From positions 1 to 64,000 of the forward strand of contig VGVT01000002.1 in the NCBI GenBank assembly GCA_016873935.1: a stretch of 64,000 nt of DNA, written 5' to 3'. Positions 35,076 to 44,200 of this stretch are shown here, piece by piece (positions within the stretch are counted from its first letter, which is position 1; the number at the start of each line of letters is the position of its first letter). The notes beneath the pieces are model-generated. The model searched no databases, had not been told where the DNA came from, and was given only the letters and a program-made list of their open reading frames with translations. Position numbers and translations under genes: made by a program. Source of the DNA: Betaproteobacteria bacterium (GTDB taxonomy: Bacteria > Pseudomonadota > Gammaproteobacteria > Burkholderiales > Thiobacillaceae).

Positions 35076-35999
35076 TCACAGCTCGGCCAGCACCTTGATG
35101 TGCGCGGCGACGCTGCGTCCGAGGGAACTCAGGTCGTAGCCGCCTTCCAGGACGGAGACGATGCGGTTGGCTGCATGGCGGCCGGCGACTTCCATGATCC
35201 GCTCGGTGACCCAGATGTAATCGGATTCCATGAGGCCGAACTGGCCCATGTCGTCTTCCCGATGGGCGTCGAAGCCGGCGGAGATGAACAGCATCTCCGG
35301 CCGGAAGACTTCCAGGCGGGGCAGCACTTCCGCCTCGAATACCTCGCGGTAGCGCTTACCAGTGGTACCGGCCGGCATAGGCACGTTGACGATGTGCTCG
35401 TTGGCGGTATCGGCGCCACAGAAAGGATAGAAGGGATGCTGGAACGTGGAACAGAACATGACCCGGGAGTCGTCCTTGAAGATGTCCTCGGTGCCGTTGC
35501 CGTGATGCACGTCGAAATCCACGACGGCGACCCGCGCCAGGCCATGCTTTTCCAGGGCATCGGCGGCAGCCACCGCGACGTTGTTGAAGATGCAGAAACC
35601 CATGGCCTGGTCGCGCGTGGCATGGTGACCGGGCGGCCGGCAGGCGACGAAGGCGTTCCGGCAATCGCCCCCGATCACTCGATCCACGGCCATGACGGCG
35701 CCGCCGGCAGCGTGGTAGGCCGCATCCAGGGTGTGAGGGTTCATGATGGTGTCGTGGTCCAGTTCCTTCATGCCCTCGTAGGGCGCGGCCGCCTCGATGG
35801 CATCGATGTAGGCTGGATCGTGGACCCGCTTGAGTTGGCTGCGGTGCACCAGGGGGGCTTCATGGTGCTCCAGATAGTCGAAAAGGTGGGCGGCATGCAG
35901 GCGATCCTCGATGGCGCGCAGTCGGGCGGGACTTTCGGGATGCCAGTGGCCCATCTCGTGCTTGCGACATTCGGGGTGGGTGATGTAGGCGGTATGCAT
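35076..35999 (-). CDS. Class II-type histone deacetylase family protein
   Basis: 307 aa zinc amidohydrolase (AcuC/HDAC/acetylpolyamine family). Active-site segments: HPESPARLRAIEDRL, CRPPGHHATRDQAMGFC with the His pair, VDFDVHHGNGTEDIF with the zinc Asp-His, FISAGFDAH with the second Asp, and LEGGYDLSSL with the catalytic Tyr. It starts at ATG 35999 and is divergent from a GNAT acyl-CoA synthetase-like acetyltransferase gene. This opposite-activity pairing suggests lysine deacetylation of metabolic enzymes, but acetylpolyamines are an alternative substrate. Confidence 0.9.
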   Translation of the reverse strand: MHTAYITHPECRKHEMGHWHPESPARLRAIEDRLHAAHLFDYLEHHEAPLVHRSQLKRVHDPAYIDAIEAAAPYEGMKELDHDTIMNPHTLDAAYHAAGGAVMAVDRVIGGDCRNAFVACRPPGHHATRDQAMGFCIFNNVAVAAADALEKHGLARVAVVDFDVHHGNGTEDIFKDDSRVMFCSTFQHPFYPFCGADTANEHIVNVPMPAGTTGKRYREVFEAEVLPRLEVFRPEMLFISAGFDAHREDDMGQFGLMESDYIWVTERIMEVAGRHAANRIVSVLEGGYDLSSLGRSVAAHIKVLAEL

Positions 36000-36120
36000 G
36001 GCAGGCAGAGCGTGATCGCATCAAAACCAATGCTCACTATACGCCCGTGCAATGGCGCCGTAACAAGTCCCGGTCTATGCTGCACAGCAACAACAGACCC
36101 CTGCTCAGCTTCGCACAATC
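36000..36120. promoter_or_regulatory. Divergent promoter region of the deacetylase/acetyltransferase pair
   Basis: The 121 bases contain no gene. Both genes start at its edges, so it must hold both promoters. No operator dyad was recognised. Confidence 0.5.
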
Positions 36121-38799
36121 ATGTCACGCCATTATCTGCACCCCCTGTTCACGCCACGTTCCGTCGCCGTCTTCGGCGTCAGCGAAAAGGAACATTCGGT
36201 CGCCGGCACGCTGTTCCAGAACCTGCGCAAGTCCGGCTACGCCGGCCCGGTCTACCCGGTCAACCCGAAGCACGAGAACATTTTCGGAGAGCGCTGCTAC
36301 GGCTACGCCAGCGAACTGCCGGAGACCCCGGAACTGGCGCTGATCGCCACGCCGGCGCCAACGGTGGCGCAGGTGCTGGAGGAATGCGGCGCGCGCGGCA
36401 TCCGCCACGCCGTGGTGCTGTCCGCCGGCTTCCGCGAGGTGGGCGCCAAGGGCGCCGCGCTGGAGGAAAGCGTGCAGGCGGTGGCGCGCAAACACGACAT
36501 CCGCTTCATCGGCCCCAACTGCCTGGGCATCCAGCGGCCGTCCATCGGCCTCAACGCCACCTTCAGCCAGGGCGCCACCCTGTCCGGCGACCTCGCCCTG
36601 GTGTCGCAGTCCGGCGCCTTGTGCACTTCCATGCTGGATTGGGCGGAGGCCAACGGCATCGGCTTCTCCAGCGTCATTTCCACGGGCGCCTCGGCCGACC
36701 TGGATTTCGGCGAGATCCTCGACTTCCTCGCCTACGACAGCGCCACCAAGGGCATCCTGCTGTACATCGAGGGCATTCGCGACGCCCGCCGCTTCATGAG
36801 CGCCCTGCGCGCCACCGCCCGCTTCAAGCCGGTGGTGCTGGTCAAGGTGGGCCGCCACGAGGCCGGTTCCAAGGCGGTGCAATCGCACACCGGCGCCCTG
36901 GTCGGCTCCGACGCGGTATTCGACGCCCTAGTGCGGCGCGCCGGCGTGGTGCGGGTGAACACCATCCTGCAGCTGTTCTCCTGCGCCCAGGCCCTGTCCA
37001 CCCACGTCAAGCCCACCGGCAACAGGCTGGCCATCGTCACCAACGGCGGCGGCCCCGGCGTCATGGCCACCGACCGCGCGGTGGACCTGGGGGTACGCAT
37101 CGCCGAACTGGCGCCGGTGACCGTCAGCCGTCTCAACGAGGTCCTGCCGGCCGCCTGGTCGCACGGTAATCCGGTCGACATCATCGGCGACGCGCCCGCC
37201 GAGCGTTACCAACACGCGGTGGATGCCTGCCTGCGCGACGAGGGGGTGGATGGCGTGCTGGTCATGCTGACGCCGCAGGCCATGTCCCGCCCCACCGAGG
37301 CTGCCGACGCGGTCATCGAGGTGTCGAAGTCATCGAGCAAGCCGGTCATCACCTGCTGGATGGGCCAGGCCCAGGTGGTGGAGGGACGCGCCCACTTCAA
37401 GGAGGCGCGCATCCCCTACTTCACCACGCCGGAACCGGCGGTGGAGGTGTTCTCCTTTCTCTCCACCTTCTACGACAACCAACGCCAGCTCACACAGACG
37501 CCCGGCCCGCTGTCACAGCAAGCCGAGCCGGACGTGGAGGGTGCCCGCCTGATCATCGAGGGCGCCCTGGCGCAGGGCCGCCACCTGCTCAACGAGGTGG
37601 AGTCGAAGGCCCTGCTGTCCGCCTTCCGCATTCCCGTGGCGCAGACCCTGATCGCCCGCAACCCCACCGAGGCCATGCTCATGGCCCAGCAGATGGGCTT
37701 CCCGGTGGCGATGAAGATCAACTCGCCGGACATCACCCACAAGTCCGACGTGCACGGCGTCCGCCTCGGCCTTTCGAGCGGACAGGCGGTGCGCTCGGCC
37801 TTCGGCGAGATGCTCACCGAGGTGAAGCGAAAGCGTCCCGACGCCACACTCGATGGCGTGGTCATCGAACCCATGGTGAGCCGCCCGCATGCCCGCGAAG
37901 TGTTGTTGGGCATGACCTCCGATCCCGTGCTGGGCCCGGTCATCGTCTTCGGTGCCGGTGGCGTGGACGTGGAAGCCTTCCAGGACCGCGCCGTCACCCT
38001 GCCGCCGCTGAATCGCTACCTGGCACGGGACCTGGTCCAGCGTACCCGGGTAGCTACCCTGCTGGGCCACTTCCGCAACCGGCCTCCCGCCGACATGGAC
38101 GCGCTGGAGGCCATCCTGCTGCGCCTGTCGGAAATGGTCTGCGAGTTGCCCTGGCTGGCGGAACTCGACATCAATCCCCTGTTGGTCGACGAGAAGGGTG
38201 GCCTGGCCCTGGACGCGCGCATCGTCATCGCGCCGCGCGTCCCTACCGCGGATCGCTACGGCCACATGGCGATCCATCCCTATCCCTCGCATCTGGTCAC
38301 CCACTGGCAACTGCCCAGCGGCGCCAACGTGGTGATCCGCCCCATCCGCCCGGAGGACGCCGACCTCACCCAGGAATTCGTGCGTAACCTGTCGGAGGAA
38401 ACCAAGTATTTCCGCTACATGGACGCCGTGCGCGAGTTGTCTCCCGCCATGCTGGTACGCCTTACGCAGATCGACTACAGCCGGGAGATGGCCTTGCTGG
38501 CGGTCACCGAAGTGGAGGGCAAGGATGTGGAACTGGGCGTGGCGCGCTACGCCATCAACCCGGACGGGGAGTCCTGCGAGTTCGCCCTGGTGGTCAACGA
38601 CCTGTGGCAGAAACAGGGCATCGGCCACAAGCTCATGGACGTGCTCATGGATGTGGCCCGCGCCAAGGGCCTGCGCTTCATGGAAGGCGAGGTGCTGAAG
38701 GCCAACCGGCGCATGCTCAAGCTATCGGAAAGCCTGGGCTTCCGCGTCGAGGCCCATCCCGAGGACGACAGCATCCGCAGGATTTCCCGCGAGTTGTAA
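36121..38799 (+). CDS. Pat/Pka-type protein lysine acetyltransferase (NDP-forming acyl-CoA synthetase fusion)
   Basis: 892 aa. The N-terminal CoA-binding and ligase-like domains (about 1-460; AVFGVSEKEHSVAGTLFQNL, SQSGALCTSMLDWAE) and the ATP-grasp domain (about 480-700; GFPVAMKINSPDITHKSDV) resemble acetyl-CoA synthetase (ADP-forming). A GNAT domain occupies about 720-892 (IRPIRPEDADLTQEFV, VNDLWQKQGIGHKLMDVLM). This architecture is Pat/YfiQ, which acetylates acetyl-CoA synthetase and other enzymes. The ligase-domain histidine (VQSHTGALVGSD) looks retained, so ligase activity cannot be excluded. Adjacent to the divergent deacetylase. Confidence 0.9.
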   Translation: MSRHYLHPLFTPRSVAVFGVSEKEHSVAGTLFQNLRKSGYAGPVYPVNPKHENIFGERCYGYASELPETPELALIATPAPTVAQVLEECGARGIRHAVVLSAGFREVGAKGAALEESVQAVARKHDIRFIGPNCLGIQRPSIGLNATFSQGATLSGDLALVSQSGALCTSMLDWAEANGIGFSSVISTGASADLDFGEILDFLAYDSATKGILLYIEGIRDARRFMSALRATARFKPVVLVKVGRHEAGSKAVQSHTGALVGSDAVFDALVRRAGVVRVNTILQLFSCAQALSTHVKPTGNRLAIVTNGGGPGVMATDRAVDLGVRIAELAPVTVSRLNEVLPAAWSHGNPVDIIGDAPAERYQHAVDACLRDEGVDGVLVMLTPQAMSRPTEAADAVIEVSKSSSKPVITCWMGQAQVVEGRAHFKEARIPYFTTPEPAVEVFSFLSTFYDNQRQLTQTPGPLSQQAEPDVEGARLIIEGALAQGRHLLNEVESKALLSAFRIPVAQTLIARNPTEAMLMAQQMGFPVAMKINSPDITHKSDVHGVRLGLSSGQAVRSAFGEMLTEVKRKRPDATLDGVVIEPMVSRPHAREVLLGMTSDPVLGPVIVFGAGGVDVEAFQDRAVTLPPLNRYLARDLVQRTRVATLLGHFRNRPPADMDALEAILLRLSEMVCELPWLAELDINPLLVDEKGGLALDARIVIAPRVPTADRYGHMAIHPYPSHLVTHWQLPSGANVVIRPIRPEDADLTQEFVRNLSEETKYFRYMDAVRELSPAMLVRLTQIDYSREMALLAVTEVEGKDVELGVARYAINPDGESCEFALVVNDLWQKQGIGHKLMDVLMDVARAKGLRFMEGEVLKANRRMLKLSESLGFRVEAHPEDDSIRRISREL

Positions 38800-38816
38800 G
38801 GGGCTCTGGCAAAGCA

Positions 38817-38850
38817 AACGGGCAACGGGCCACCCCGTTGCCCGTTTTGT
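38817..38850. terminator. Bidirectional terminator between acetyltransferase and cysG
   Basis: AACGGGCAACGGG pairs exactly with CCCGTTGCCCGTT across a 4-base loop, followed by TTT on the plus strand and preceded by A-rich sequence for the minus strand. It ends the convergent acetyltransferase and dsr/cysG transcripts. Confidence 0.85.
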
Positions 38851-38863
38851 ATTGCCCGAGCGT

Positions 38864-40309
38864 TCAGCTGTTGAGCGCCGCCGGCTTGTCCAGCGGCGTG
38901 TGCCAGTGGTCGTCGGCGGCGGGGTCCGGATGGAACCAGTTCAGCTTTTCGTGCAAGCTGACCACGCTGCCGACGATGATGAGCGTCGGCGGCTTCAGTT
39001 CCGCCTGCGCGGCGAGGGCCGGCAGGCTATCCAGGGTACCGGTCACGGTCTTCTGGTTGAGCGTCGTGCCCTGCTGCACGATGGCCGCCGGCGTATTCCC
39101 CGGCATGCCGTGCTGCTTCATCTCGTCGCACAGGGTGACCAGGCCCTTCAGGCCCATGTAGATGACGATGGTCTGGCGCGGCCGGCAGAGCATGTCCCAG
39201 TCGAGATCCATGCTGCCATCCTTGAGGTGGCCGGTGACCAGGATGAGGGACTGGGCATGGTCGCGGTGAGTGAGCGGTATGCCGGCGTAGGAAGCCACGC
39301 CCGCCGCCGCCGTGACCGCCGGCACCACCTGGAAGGGCACACCGTGCTCGCGCAGGGTCTCGATCTCCTCGCCACCGCGGCCGAAGATGAAGGGATCGCC
39401 GCCCTTCAGGCGCAGCACGCGCTTGCCCTCCTTGGCCAGGCGCACCAGCACCATGTTGATCTCGTCCTGCGGCACGGCGTGGTGGTCGCGCTCCTTGCCC
39501 ACGTAGAGACGGTCGGCGTCGCGCCTGCACATGTCGAGGATGGGCGGGCTGACCAGGCGGTCGTACACCACCACGTCGGCCTGCTGCATGAGGCGCAGGG
39601 CGCGGAAGGTGAGCAGGTCGGGGTTGCCGGGGCCGGCGCCGACCAGATAGACCTCGCCGCTGCCCGGCGCCTTGTCTGCGGCGTCCAGCATGGCCCGCAG
39701 GCTGGCCTCGGCCTCCTGTTCGCGACCGGAGAACACCATTTCCGCGATGGGCGAGAGGAACGCCTTTTCCCAGAATTTGCGGCGTGTCTCGGTGCTCGAG
39801 AAGCGGCGCCGCACGTCCTGCTTGAAGCGGCCGGCGAGGGCGGCGAGGCGGCCATAGGCGGCGGGGATGAGGGTTTCCAGGCGGGCGCGCAGCAGCCGCG
39901 ACAGCACCGGCGCCTCACCGCCGCTGGATACCGCCACCATGACCGGCGAGCGGTCGATGATGGAGGGCATGATGAAGGAACACTGGCCGGGCCGGTCCAC
40001 CACGTTGACCGGCACATGGCGGGCGCGCGCCGCGTCGTGCACGGCCTGGTCCAGGTCCGCGTCCTCGCTGGCGGCGAACACCACGTCCATGCCTTCGAGG
40101 TGTTCGGGGCGAAAATGGGCGCGCAGGTGGATGAGGCGATCGGTACCGGCGTGCGCCGCGAAGGCCTCCGACAGGTCTTCGGCGGCGACCGCCGTGACCC
40201 AGGCGCCGGCATTGAGCATCAGCGCGGCCTTGCGCGCGGCGGTGTCGCCGCCGCCGACCACCAGGCCCTTGCGGCCGCGAAGGTCGAGGAAGATGGGTAA
40301 GTAGTCCAT
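38864..40309 (-). CDS. cysG: Siroheme synthase CysG (trifunctional)
   Basis: 481 aa. The N-terminal dehydrogenase/ferrochelatase domain (about 1-200) has VVGGGDTAARKAALML and ASEDADLDQAV. The C-terminal uroporphyrinogen-III methyltransferase has VYLVGAGPGNPDLLTFRALR, VYDRLVSPPIL, RLKGGDPFIFGRGGEE and PTLIIVGSVV. It makes siroheme, the cofactor of DsrAB. It is the last gene of the dsr cluster, about 90 bases after dsrR. In Allochromatium the same position holds dsrS, so here the cofactor gene takes its place. A terminator follows. Confidence 0.95.
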   Translation of the reverse strand: MDYLPIFLDLRGRKGLVVGGGDTAARKAALMLNAGAWVTAVAAEDLSEAFAAHAGTDRLIHLRAHFRPEHLEGMDVVFAASEDADLDQAVHDAARARHVPVNVVDRPGQCSFIMPSIIDRSPVMVAVSSGGEAPVLSRLLRARLETLIPAAYGRLAALAGRFKQDVRRRFSSTETRRKFWEKAFLSPIAEMVFSGREQEAEASLRAMLDAADKAPGSGEVYLVGAGPGNPDLLTFRALRLMQQADVVVYDRLVSPPILDMCRRDADRLYVGKERDHHAVPQDEINMVLVRLAKEGKRVLRLKGGDPFIFGRGGEEIETLREHGVPFQVVPAVTAAAGVASYAGIPLTHRDHAQSLILVTGHLKDGSMDLDWDMLCRPRQTIVIYMGLKGLVTLCDEMKQHGMPGNTPAAIVQQGTTLNQKTVTGTLDSLPALAAQAELKPPTLIIVGSVVSLHEKLNWFHPDPAADDHWHTPLDKPAALNS

Positions 40310-40398
40310 AAGCGTGAAGCGAGAGGCGTTAGGAGTCAGGTGAACTGCAATACGGGCGTGGGGCTGAAGTTTACGCCTCAGGCCTCACGCCTTGCACC

Positions 40399-40761
40399 TC
40401 ACGAACCACTGCCGCATCCACCCGAGCCGCAACCGCCGGAACCGCAGCCGCCACCACCTCCCGAACCGCAACCGCCGGCGCTGGCCTTCATGAAGACGAA
40501 GCGGGATTGGCCCGGCGTCACCTCGCTGAAATCGATGGTGACGTCGTCCAGATACGGCGCAGACTGGGCGTTGACGAGCAGGGTCACGCCCCAGACATCG
40601 ACGGCGGCGTCGTTACTGCGCTCCTCGTCGAAGCCCATGCCGAACTCCAGCATGCCGGCGTCGTTGACGCGGGCGGCGACGCGCAGACCCATGTTGCCGG
40701 CGCCGGACTGTTCCGCGGCGACGCGAATCTGCTCGGCGGCTTCCTTGGTCAAACTGATCAT
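40399..40761 (-). CDS. dsrR: DsrR, IscA-like A-type scaffold protein with Cys/Gly tail
   Basis: 120 aa from ATG 40761 (AAGGAG upstream). Residues 1-95 are an A-type (IscA) fold: ISLTKEAAEQIRVAAEQ, GLRVAARVNDAGMLEFGMGF, NAQSAPYLDDVTIDF. The Cys of the first IscA position is absent, as in characterised DsrR, which acts post-transcriptionally on dsr expression rather than as a cluster carrier. Here a Gly/Ser tail adds cysteines at 98, 106, 111 and 116. This tail is longer than the CGCG ending of IscA. It could bind a metal or cluster. Located between dsrN and cysG. Confidence 0.85.
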   Translation of the reverse strand: MISLTKEAAEQIRVAAEQSGAGNMGLRVAARVNDAGMLEFGMGFDEERSNDAAVDVWGVTLLVNAQSAPYLDDVTIDFSEVTPGQSRFVFMKASAGGCGSGGGGGCGSGGCGSGGCGSGS

Positions 40762-40784
40762 GTCTTGCTCCTTGTGAAAAAAAG

Positions 40785-42173
40785 TCAGGCGGCGAGGCGG
40801 GCCGCGTTCGGGGGTTCGGCGCGGGCCGCCATCTTGCGCAGAAACGGCAGGATCCAGCCGCGCTCGCCGCTGCCGCGGCGGTGGCAATAGGCAGCCAGCA
40901 GGTTGTCGCGTACATAACCGTCCCGACTGCCGTCGATGCCATGCCCGCGCAACACGCGATAGGCGCAGGCGAGGTCTTCGGGCAGTTGTTCCAGGCGCGA
41001 GTAGTGGAATTCGTGGGCGGGCATCTCGCCCGCTGGCGACGGCCACGGCGTTTCCTGCGTCGCTTCCAGCAGGGCATAGCCGCGACCGACCGGACGCTCG
41101 CCCATGACGGTATCGCCGGGCACCAGGCCGACCATTTCGCCGCGTCGCCCGTTCCACTGGATGGAACGCGACAGGTACATGAGGCCACCGCATTCGGCGT
41201 AGGTTGGCAGGCCCGCCTGCACCGCCCGGCGGATGTCGGCGCGCAGGCTTGCATTGGCTTGCAGGGCCTCGATGAACATCTCCGGAAAGCCGCCGCCCAG
41301 CAGCAGGCCGTCGCACTCGGGCAGGCGCGCATCACGCAGGGTGTCGACGGGAAGTAGGCGCACCCCGAGGTCGCGCAGAGTGTCCAGGTCTTCCTGGTAA
41401 TAGAAACCGAAGGCGCGGTCCTGCGCATAGGCCAGCCGCAGTCCCGCAAAGGCGTTGGCGGACTGCCGGGGAGCGGCAGCGCGCGGAACGGCGGCGCGGC
41501 CGGCGACAGCCAGCACGGCGTCGAGGTCGACCTGCTCGGCGACGCGCGCGGCGATCGCCTCGATGCGCACTTCGGCGGCCTCCGCCTCGTTGCCCGGGAC
41601 CAGGCCGAGATGGCGTTCGACAATGGCCAGGCCCGCGTCCAGACGGACCGCGCCCAGCACCTTGACATCGGTGTAGCGCTCGATCACCGCACGCAACTTG
41701 TCCTCGTGGCGCGGGCCGCCCACCTTGTTGAGGATGACCCCGGCGATGTCCACCCGCGCATCGAAGGCCTGGTAGCCGAGGATCAGGGGTGCCACGCCGC
41801 GGGTGACGCCGACGCTGTCCAGCACCAGCACGACCGGCGATCCCAGGAGCTTGGCGAGGGCTGCATTGCTGTTGCTGCCATCCAGGTCGAGGCCGTCGTA
41901 GAGCCCCTTGTTGCCCTCGATCAGGCTGATGTCCGCGGACGCCGCATGGCGTGCGAACAAGGCCTCGATCTCCGGCGTCGCCATCATGTGGAAATCCAGG
42001 TTGTAGCTGGGCCGGCCCGAGGCCAGGCCATGCCAGATCGGATCGATGTAGTCCGGCCCCTTCTTGAAGGCCTGCACGCGCAGGCCCCGCGCGCGCAAGG
42101 CGCGGCACAGGCCCAGTGTCAGCGTGGTCTTGCCGGACGACTTGTGGGCGGCGGAAATGAAGAGATGCGGCAT
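40785..42173 (-). CDS. dsrN: DsrN, glutamine-dependent siroheme/cobyrinate amidase
   Basis: 462 aa of the CobB/CbiA family. DsrN forms siroheme amide for DsrAB. The ATPase part shows SAAHKSSGKTTLTLGLCRAL (P-loop), KKGPDYIDPIWHG and LIEGNKGLYDGLD; the C-terminal glutaminase part shows GLLLGGGFPEMF, YAECGGLMYLSR with the catalytic Cys, and EFHYSR with the His. No other cobalamin synthesis genes are nearby, so the siroheme role fits the context. It starts just after a terminator-like hairpin that follows dsrP. Confidence 0.92.
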   Translation of the reverse strand: MPHLFISAAHKSSGKTTLTLGLCRALRARGLRVQAFKKGPDYIDPIWHGLASGRPSYNLDFHMMATPEIEALFARHAASADISLIEGNKGLYDGLDLDGSNSNAALAKLLGSPVVLVLDSVGVTRGVAPLILGYQAFDARVDIAGVILNKVGGPRHEDKLRAVIERYTDVKVLGAVRLDAGLAIVERHLGLVPGNEAEAAEVRIEAIAARVAEQVDLDAVLAVAGRAAVPRAAAPRQSANAFAGLRLAYAQDRAFGFYYQEDLDTLRDLGVRLLPVDTLRDARLPECDGLLLGGGFPEMFIEALQANASLRADIRRAVQAGLPTYAECGGLMYLSRSIQWNGRRGEMVGLVPGDTVMGERPVGRGYALLEATQETPWPSPAGEMPAHEFHYSRLEQLPEDLACAYRVLRGHGIDGSRDGYVRDNLLAAYCHRRGSGERGWILPFLRKMAARAEPPNAARLAA

Positions 42174-42196
42174 GGCGGCATTTTACCCGTGCAAAA

Positions 42197-42228
42197 ACAA
42201 AAAGCCGACAGATTTAGTCGGCTTTTGT
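42197..42228 (-). terminator. Terminator-like hairpin between dsrP and dsrN
   Basis: On the minus strand GCCGAC-TAAATCT-GTCGGC is followed by TTTTTGTTTTT, a classical intrinsic terminator. It lies 17 bases after dsrP and 24 bases before dsrN. It could lower transcription of dsrN, dsrR and cysG relative to the structural dsr genes. Confidence 0.8.
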
Positions 42229-42244
42229 TGGATTGCGGCCGGCT

Positions 42245-43450
42245 TCAGTCTTTCCCGCTCTCCAGGGCGGGGAAATCGTCCTGGGGCATGAACTTGAAGG
42301 TGCGCACGGCAATGGTGGTCGCCAGGAAGGCGATGCCGATGCCGCCCATGCCCAGCATGAATTCCCAGATACTGGGACTGTACTGGGCTACTACGCCGTC
42401 ATAGAAGGCGCTGCTCTCGGCATAGCCGGGGAACATGTCGAGCGGGAAGGCCTGCCCTCCGACGATGGTCACGTACATCTGCGCATGGCCGCCGATGATC
42501 ACCAGCAAGGCCGCCAGCGCCACCAGGGCCATGGACTTGCGCGCGGCGGAACTGAACAGCAGAACCAGGGGGATGATGCCGCCGACGAGGATCTGGCCGA
42601 CCCAGAAGAGCACGGTGTAGATGCCGCCGTCGAGCAGGATGAAGCGCTCGAATTCCCACTGCTTGGCGAAATACAGGTTGGTGATGTGGAACACCACGGT
42701 GAAGTAGAGCGAGGCCGCGACGAACACCGCCAGCAGTTTCTCCATGCGAGCCTGGACACGCTCGTCCAGGTTCAGGCCGTTCCACCAGTACATGGCGGTC
42801 TGCACCAGCAGGAACACCGCTAGGCCGTAGGCGAACGACATGATGACGAACATCGGCGCCATGAGGGCGGAGTTGTAACCGGCGCGGGCGACGAGGAAGC
42901 CGAAGATGGATCCGGTCGCCGTGGTCAGCGCCAGGCGCCAGAGGAAGGCGACGAAACCGACCGGGGTGGAAAATCCCTTCAGCTTGCGGTCCATCAGGGT
43001 GATCAGGTACAGGCCCACAATGGCGAAGAAGCCGTTGTAGAAGATCATGTTCCAGGCAAAGATGGACTTGAAGTTGTAGTGCGTCATCGCCACGATGAGC
43101 CGATCGGGCCGGCCCAGATCGAGCACCAGCACGGCCAGGCCGCCGGCCATCATGGCCAGCGCCAGCATGCCGGACAGCGGCGCGCGCGCCTTGTAGAGCT
43201 TCTTGCCGAACACGGAGCCGATGGAGGCGACGTTGAGGACGCCCGAGGCGGCGACGATGAGGAACACCGCGAAGACGTGCGGCAGGCCCCAGACGATCTG
43301 GTTGTTCATGCCGGTCAGCACGTGACCGTGATGCTCCAGGGTGAAGAAGGCGAACAGCGTGCCCAGCATCACCAGCCCGCCGAGGACGAGCAGCATGAGG
43401 AACTGGGGGGTGCGGCAGGCGGCTTGGTTGAGGCAGGTTTCGTTGGCCAT
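42245..43450 (-). CDS. dsrP: DsrP, NrfD/PsrC-family membrane subunit
   Basis: 401 aa with about ten membrane helices. It is the quinone-interacting integral subunit of the DsrMKJOP complex. Features: FLMLLVLGGLVMLGTLFAFF, NQIVWGLPHVFAVFLIVAASG, FAWNMIFYNGFFAIVGLYL and GGIIPLVLLFSS. It has no cofactor motif of its own, like other NrfD proteins. It starts 3 bases after dsrO and is followed by a terminator-like hairpin. Confidence 0.95.
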   Translation of the reverse strand: MANETCLNQAACRTPQFLMLLVLGGLVMLGTLFAFFTLEHHGHVLTGMNNQIVWGLPHVFAVFLIVAASGVLNVASIGSVFGKKLYKARAPLSGMLALAMMAGGLAVLVLDLGRPDRLIVAMTHYNFKSIFAWNMIFYNGFFAIVGLYLITLMDRKLKGFSTPVGFVAFLWRLALTTATGSIFGFLVARAGYNSALMAPMFVIMSFAYGLAVFLLVQTAMYWWNGLNLDERVQARMEKLLAVFVAASLYFTVVFHITNLYFAKQWEFERFILLDGGIYTVLFWVGQILVGGIIPLVLLFSSAARKSMALVALAALLVIIGGHAQMYVTIVGGQAFPLDMFPGYAESSAFYDGVVAQYSPSIWEFMLGMGGIGIAFLATTIAVRTFKFMPQDDFPALESGKD

Positions 43451-43453
43451 GAT

Positions 43454-44200
43454 TCAGATTCCCTGGTAACGCACGCCGGTGTTGAGACCCAGATCGGCGC
43501 GCACCTCGGTGCTGGCCTGGCTCTTCAGCGCTTTCGACAAGGCGCTCTCGGGATCCAAAAGATCGCCGAACAGCATGGCCTGGTGGCCCTTGGCGTTGCA
43601 GGCTTCGACGCAGGCGGGCTGCTCGTCACGATCCACGCGCTGCACGCAGAAGGTGCAGGATTCCACGCAACCCTTGCCGCGCGGCACCTCGGGGTTCTGC
43701 TCGGTGAGCGGCTCGTGCACGAAGGAACGCGCTTTGTAGGGACAGGCCATCATGCAGTAGCGGCAGCCGATGCAGATGTGGCGGTCGACCAGGACGATAC
43801 CGTCGGCGCGCTTCATCGAGGCGCCGGTGGGACAGACGTCGACGCAGGGCGCGTGCTCGCAGTGCTGGCAGAGCATGGGCAACTCGTGCACGCGGCCGTT
43901 GCGCAGATCCTTGATGTTCAGCTTGCGGATCCACTGGCTGTCCTGCGGGCCGGTCTTGCCGTCCAGGCCGTTCTCGGTGTTGCAGGCGTTGACGCAATCG
44001 TTGCAGCCGTCGCCGCACTGGTTGGTGTCGATCAGCATGCCCCAGCGGCGCTCGGCACTGGCCGCCTGTTCCGGCGGACGGCTATGCGCCGCGCCGAAGA
44101 CCAATACGCCGGAGGCGAGGCCGGCACCGGCGACGACCGCACCGGCTTTCAGGAATTCACGACGTTCCTGCAGGGTTTCCTGCTTCTCGGGTGCGCTCAT
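43454..44200 (-). CDS. dsrO: DsrO, periplasmic iron-sulfur subunit
   Basis: 248 aa. A Tat signal peptide is present (RREFLKAGAVVAGAGLASGV). Four Cys clusters follow: CGDGCNDCVNAC, CQHCEHAPCVDVC, CIGCRYCMMAC and CVESCTFC...C, enough for four [4Fe-4S] clusters as in NrfC/HybA. It passes electrons between DsrJ and DsrP at the periplasmic face. The start overlaps the dsrJ stop (ATGA). Confidence 0.95.
   Translation of the reverse strand: MSAPEKQETLQERREFLKAGAVVAGAGLASGVLVFGAAHSRPPEQAASAERRWGMLIDTNQCGDGCNDCVNACNTENGLDGKTGPQDSQWIRKLNIKDLRNGRVHELPMLCQHCEHAPCVDVCPTGASMKRADGIVLVDRHICIGCRYCMMACPYKARSFVHEPLTEQNPEVPRGKGCVESCTFCVQRVDRDEQPACVEACNAKGHQAMLFGDLLDPESALSKALKSQASTEVRADLGLNTGVRYQGI

Noticed and set aside
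40785-42173. Cobalamin synthesis gene cbiA/cobB
   Set aside because: The family is the same, but the place between dsrP and dsrR and the absence of other cobalamin genes support DsrN.
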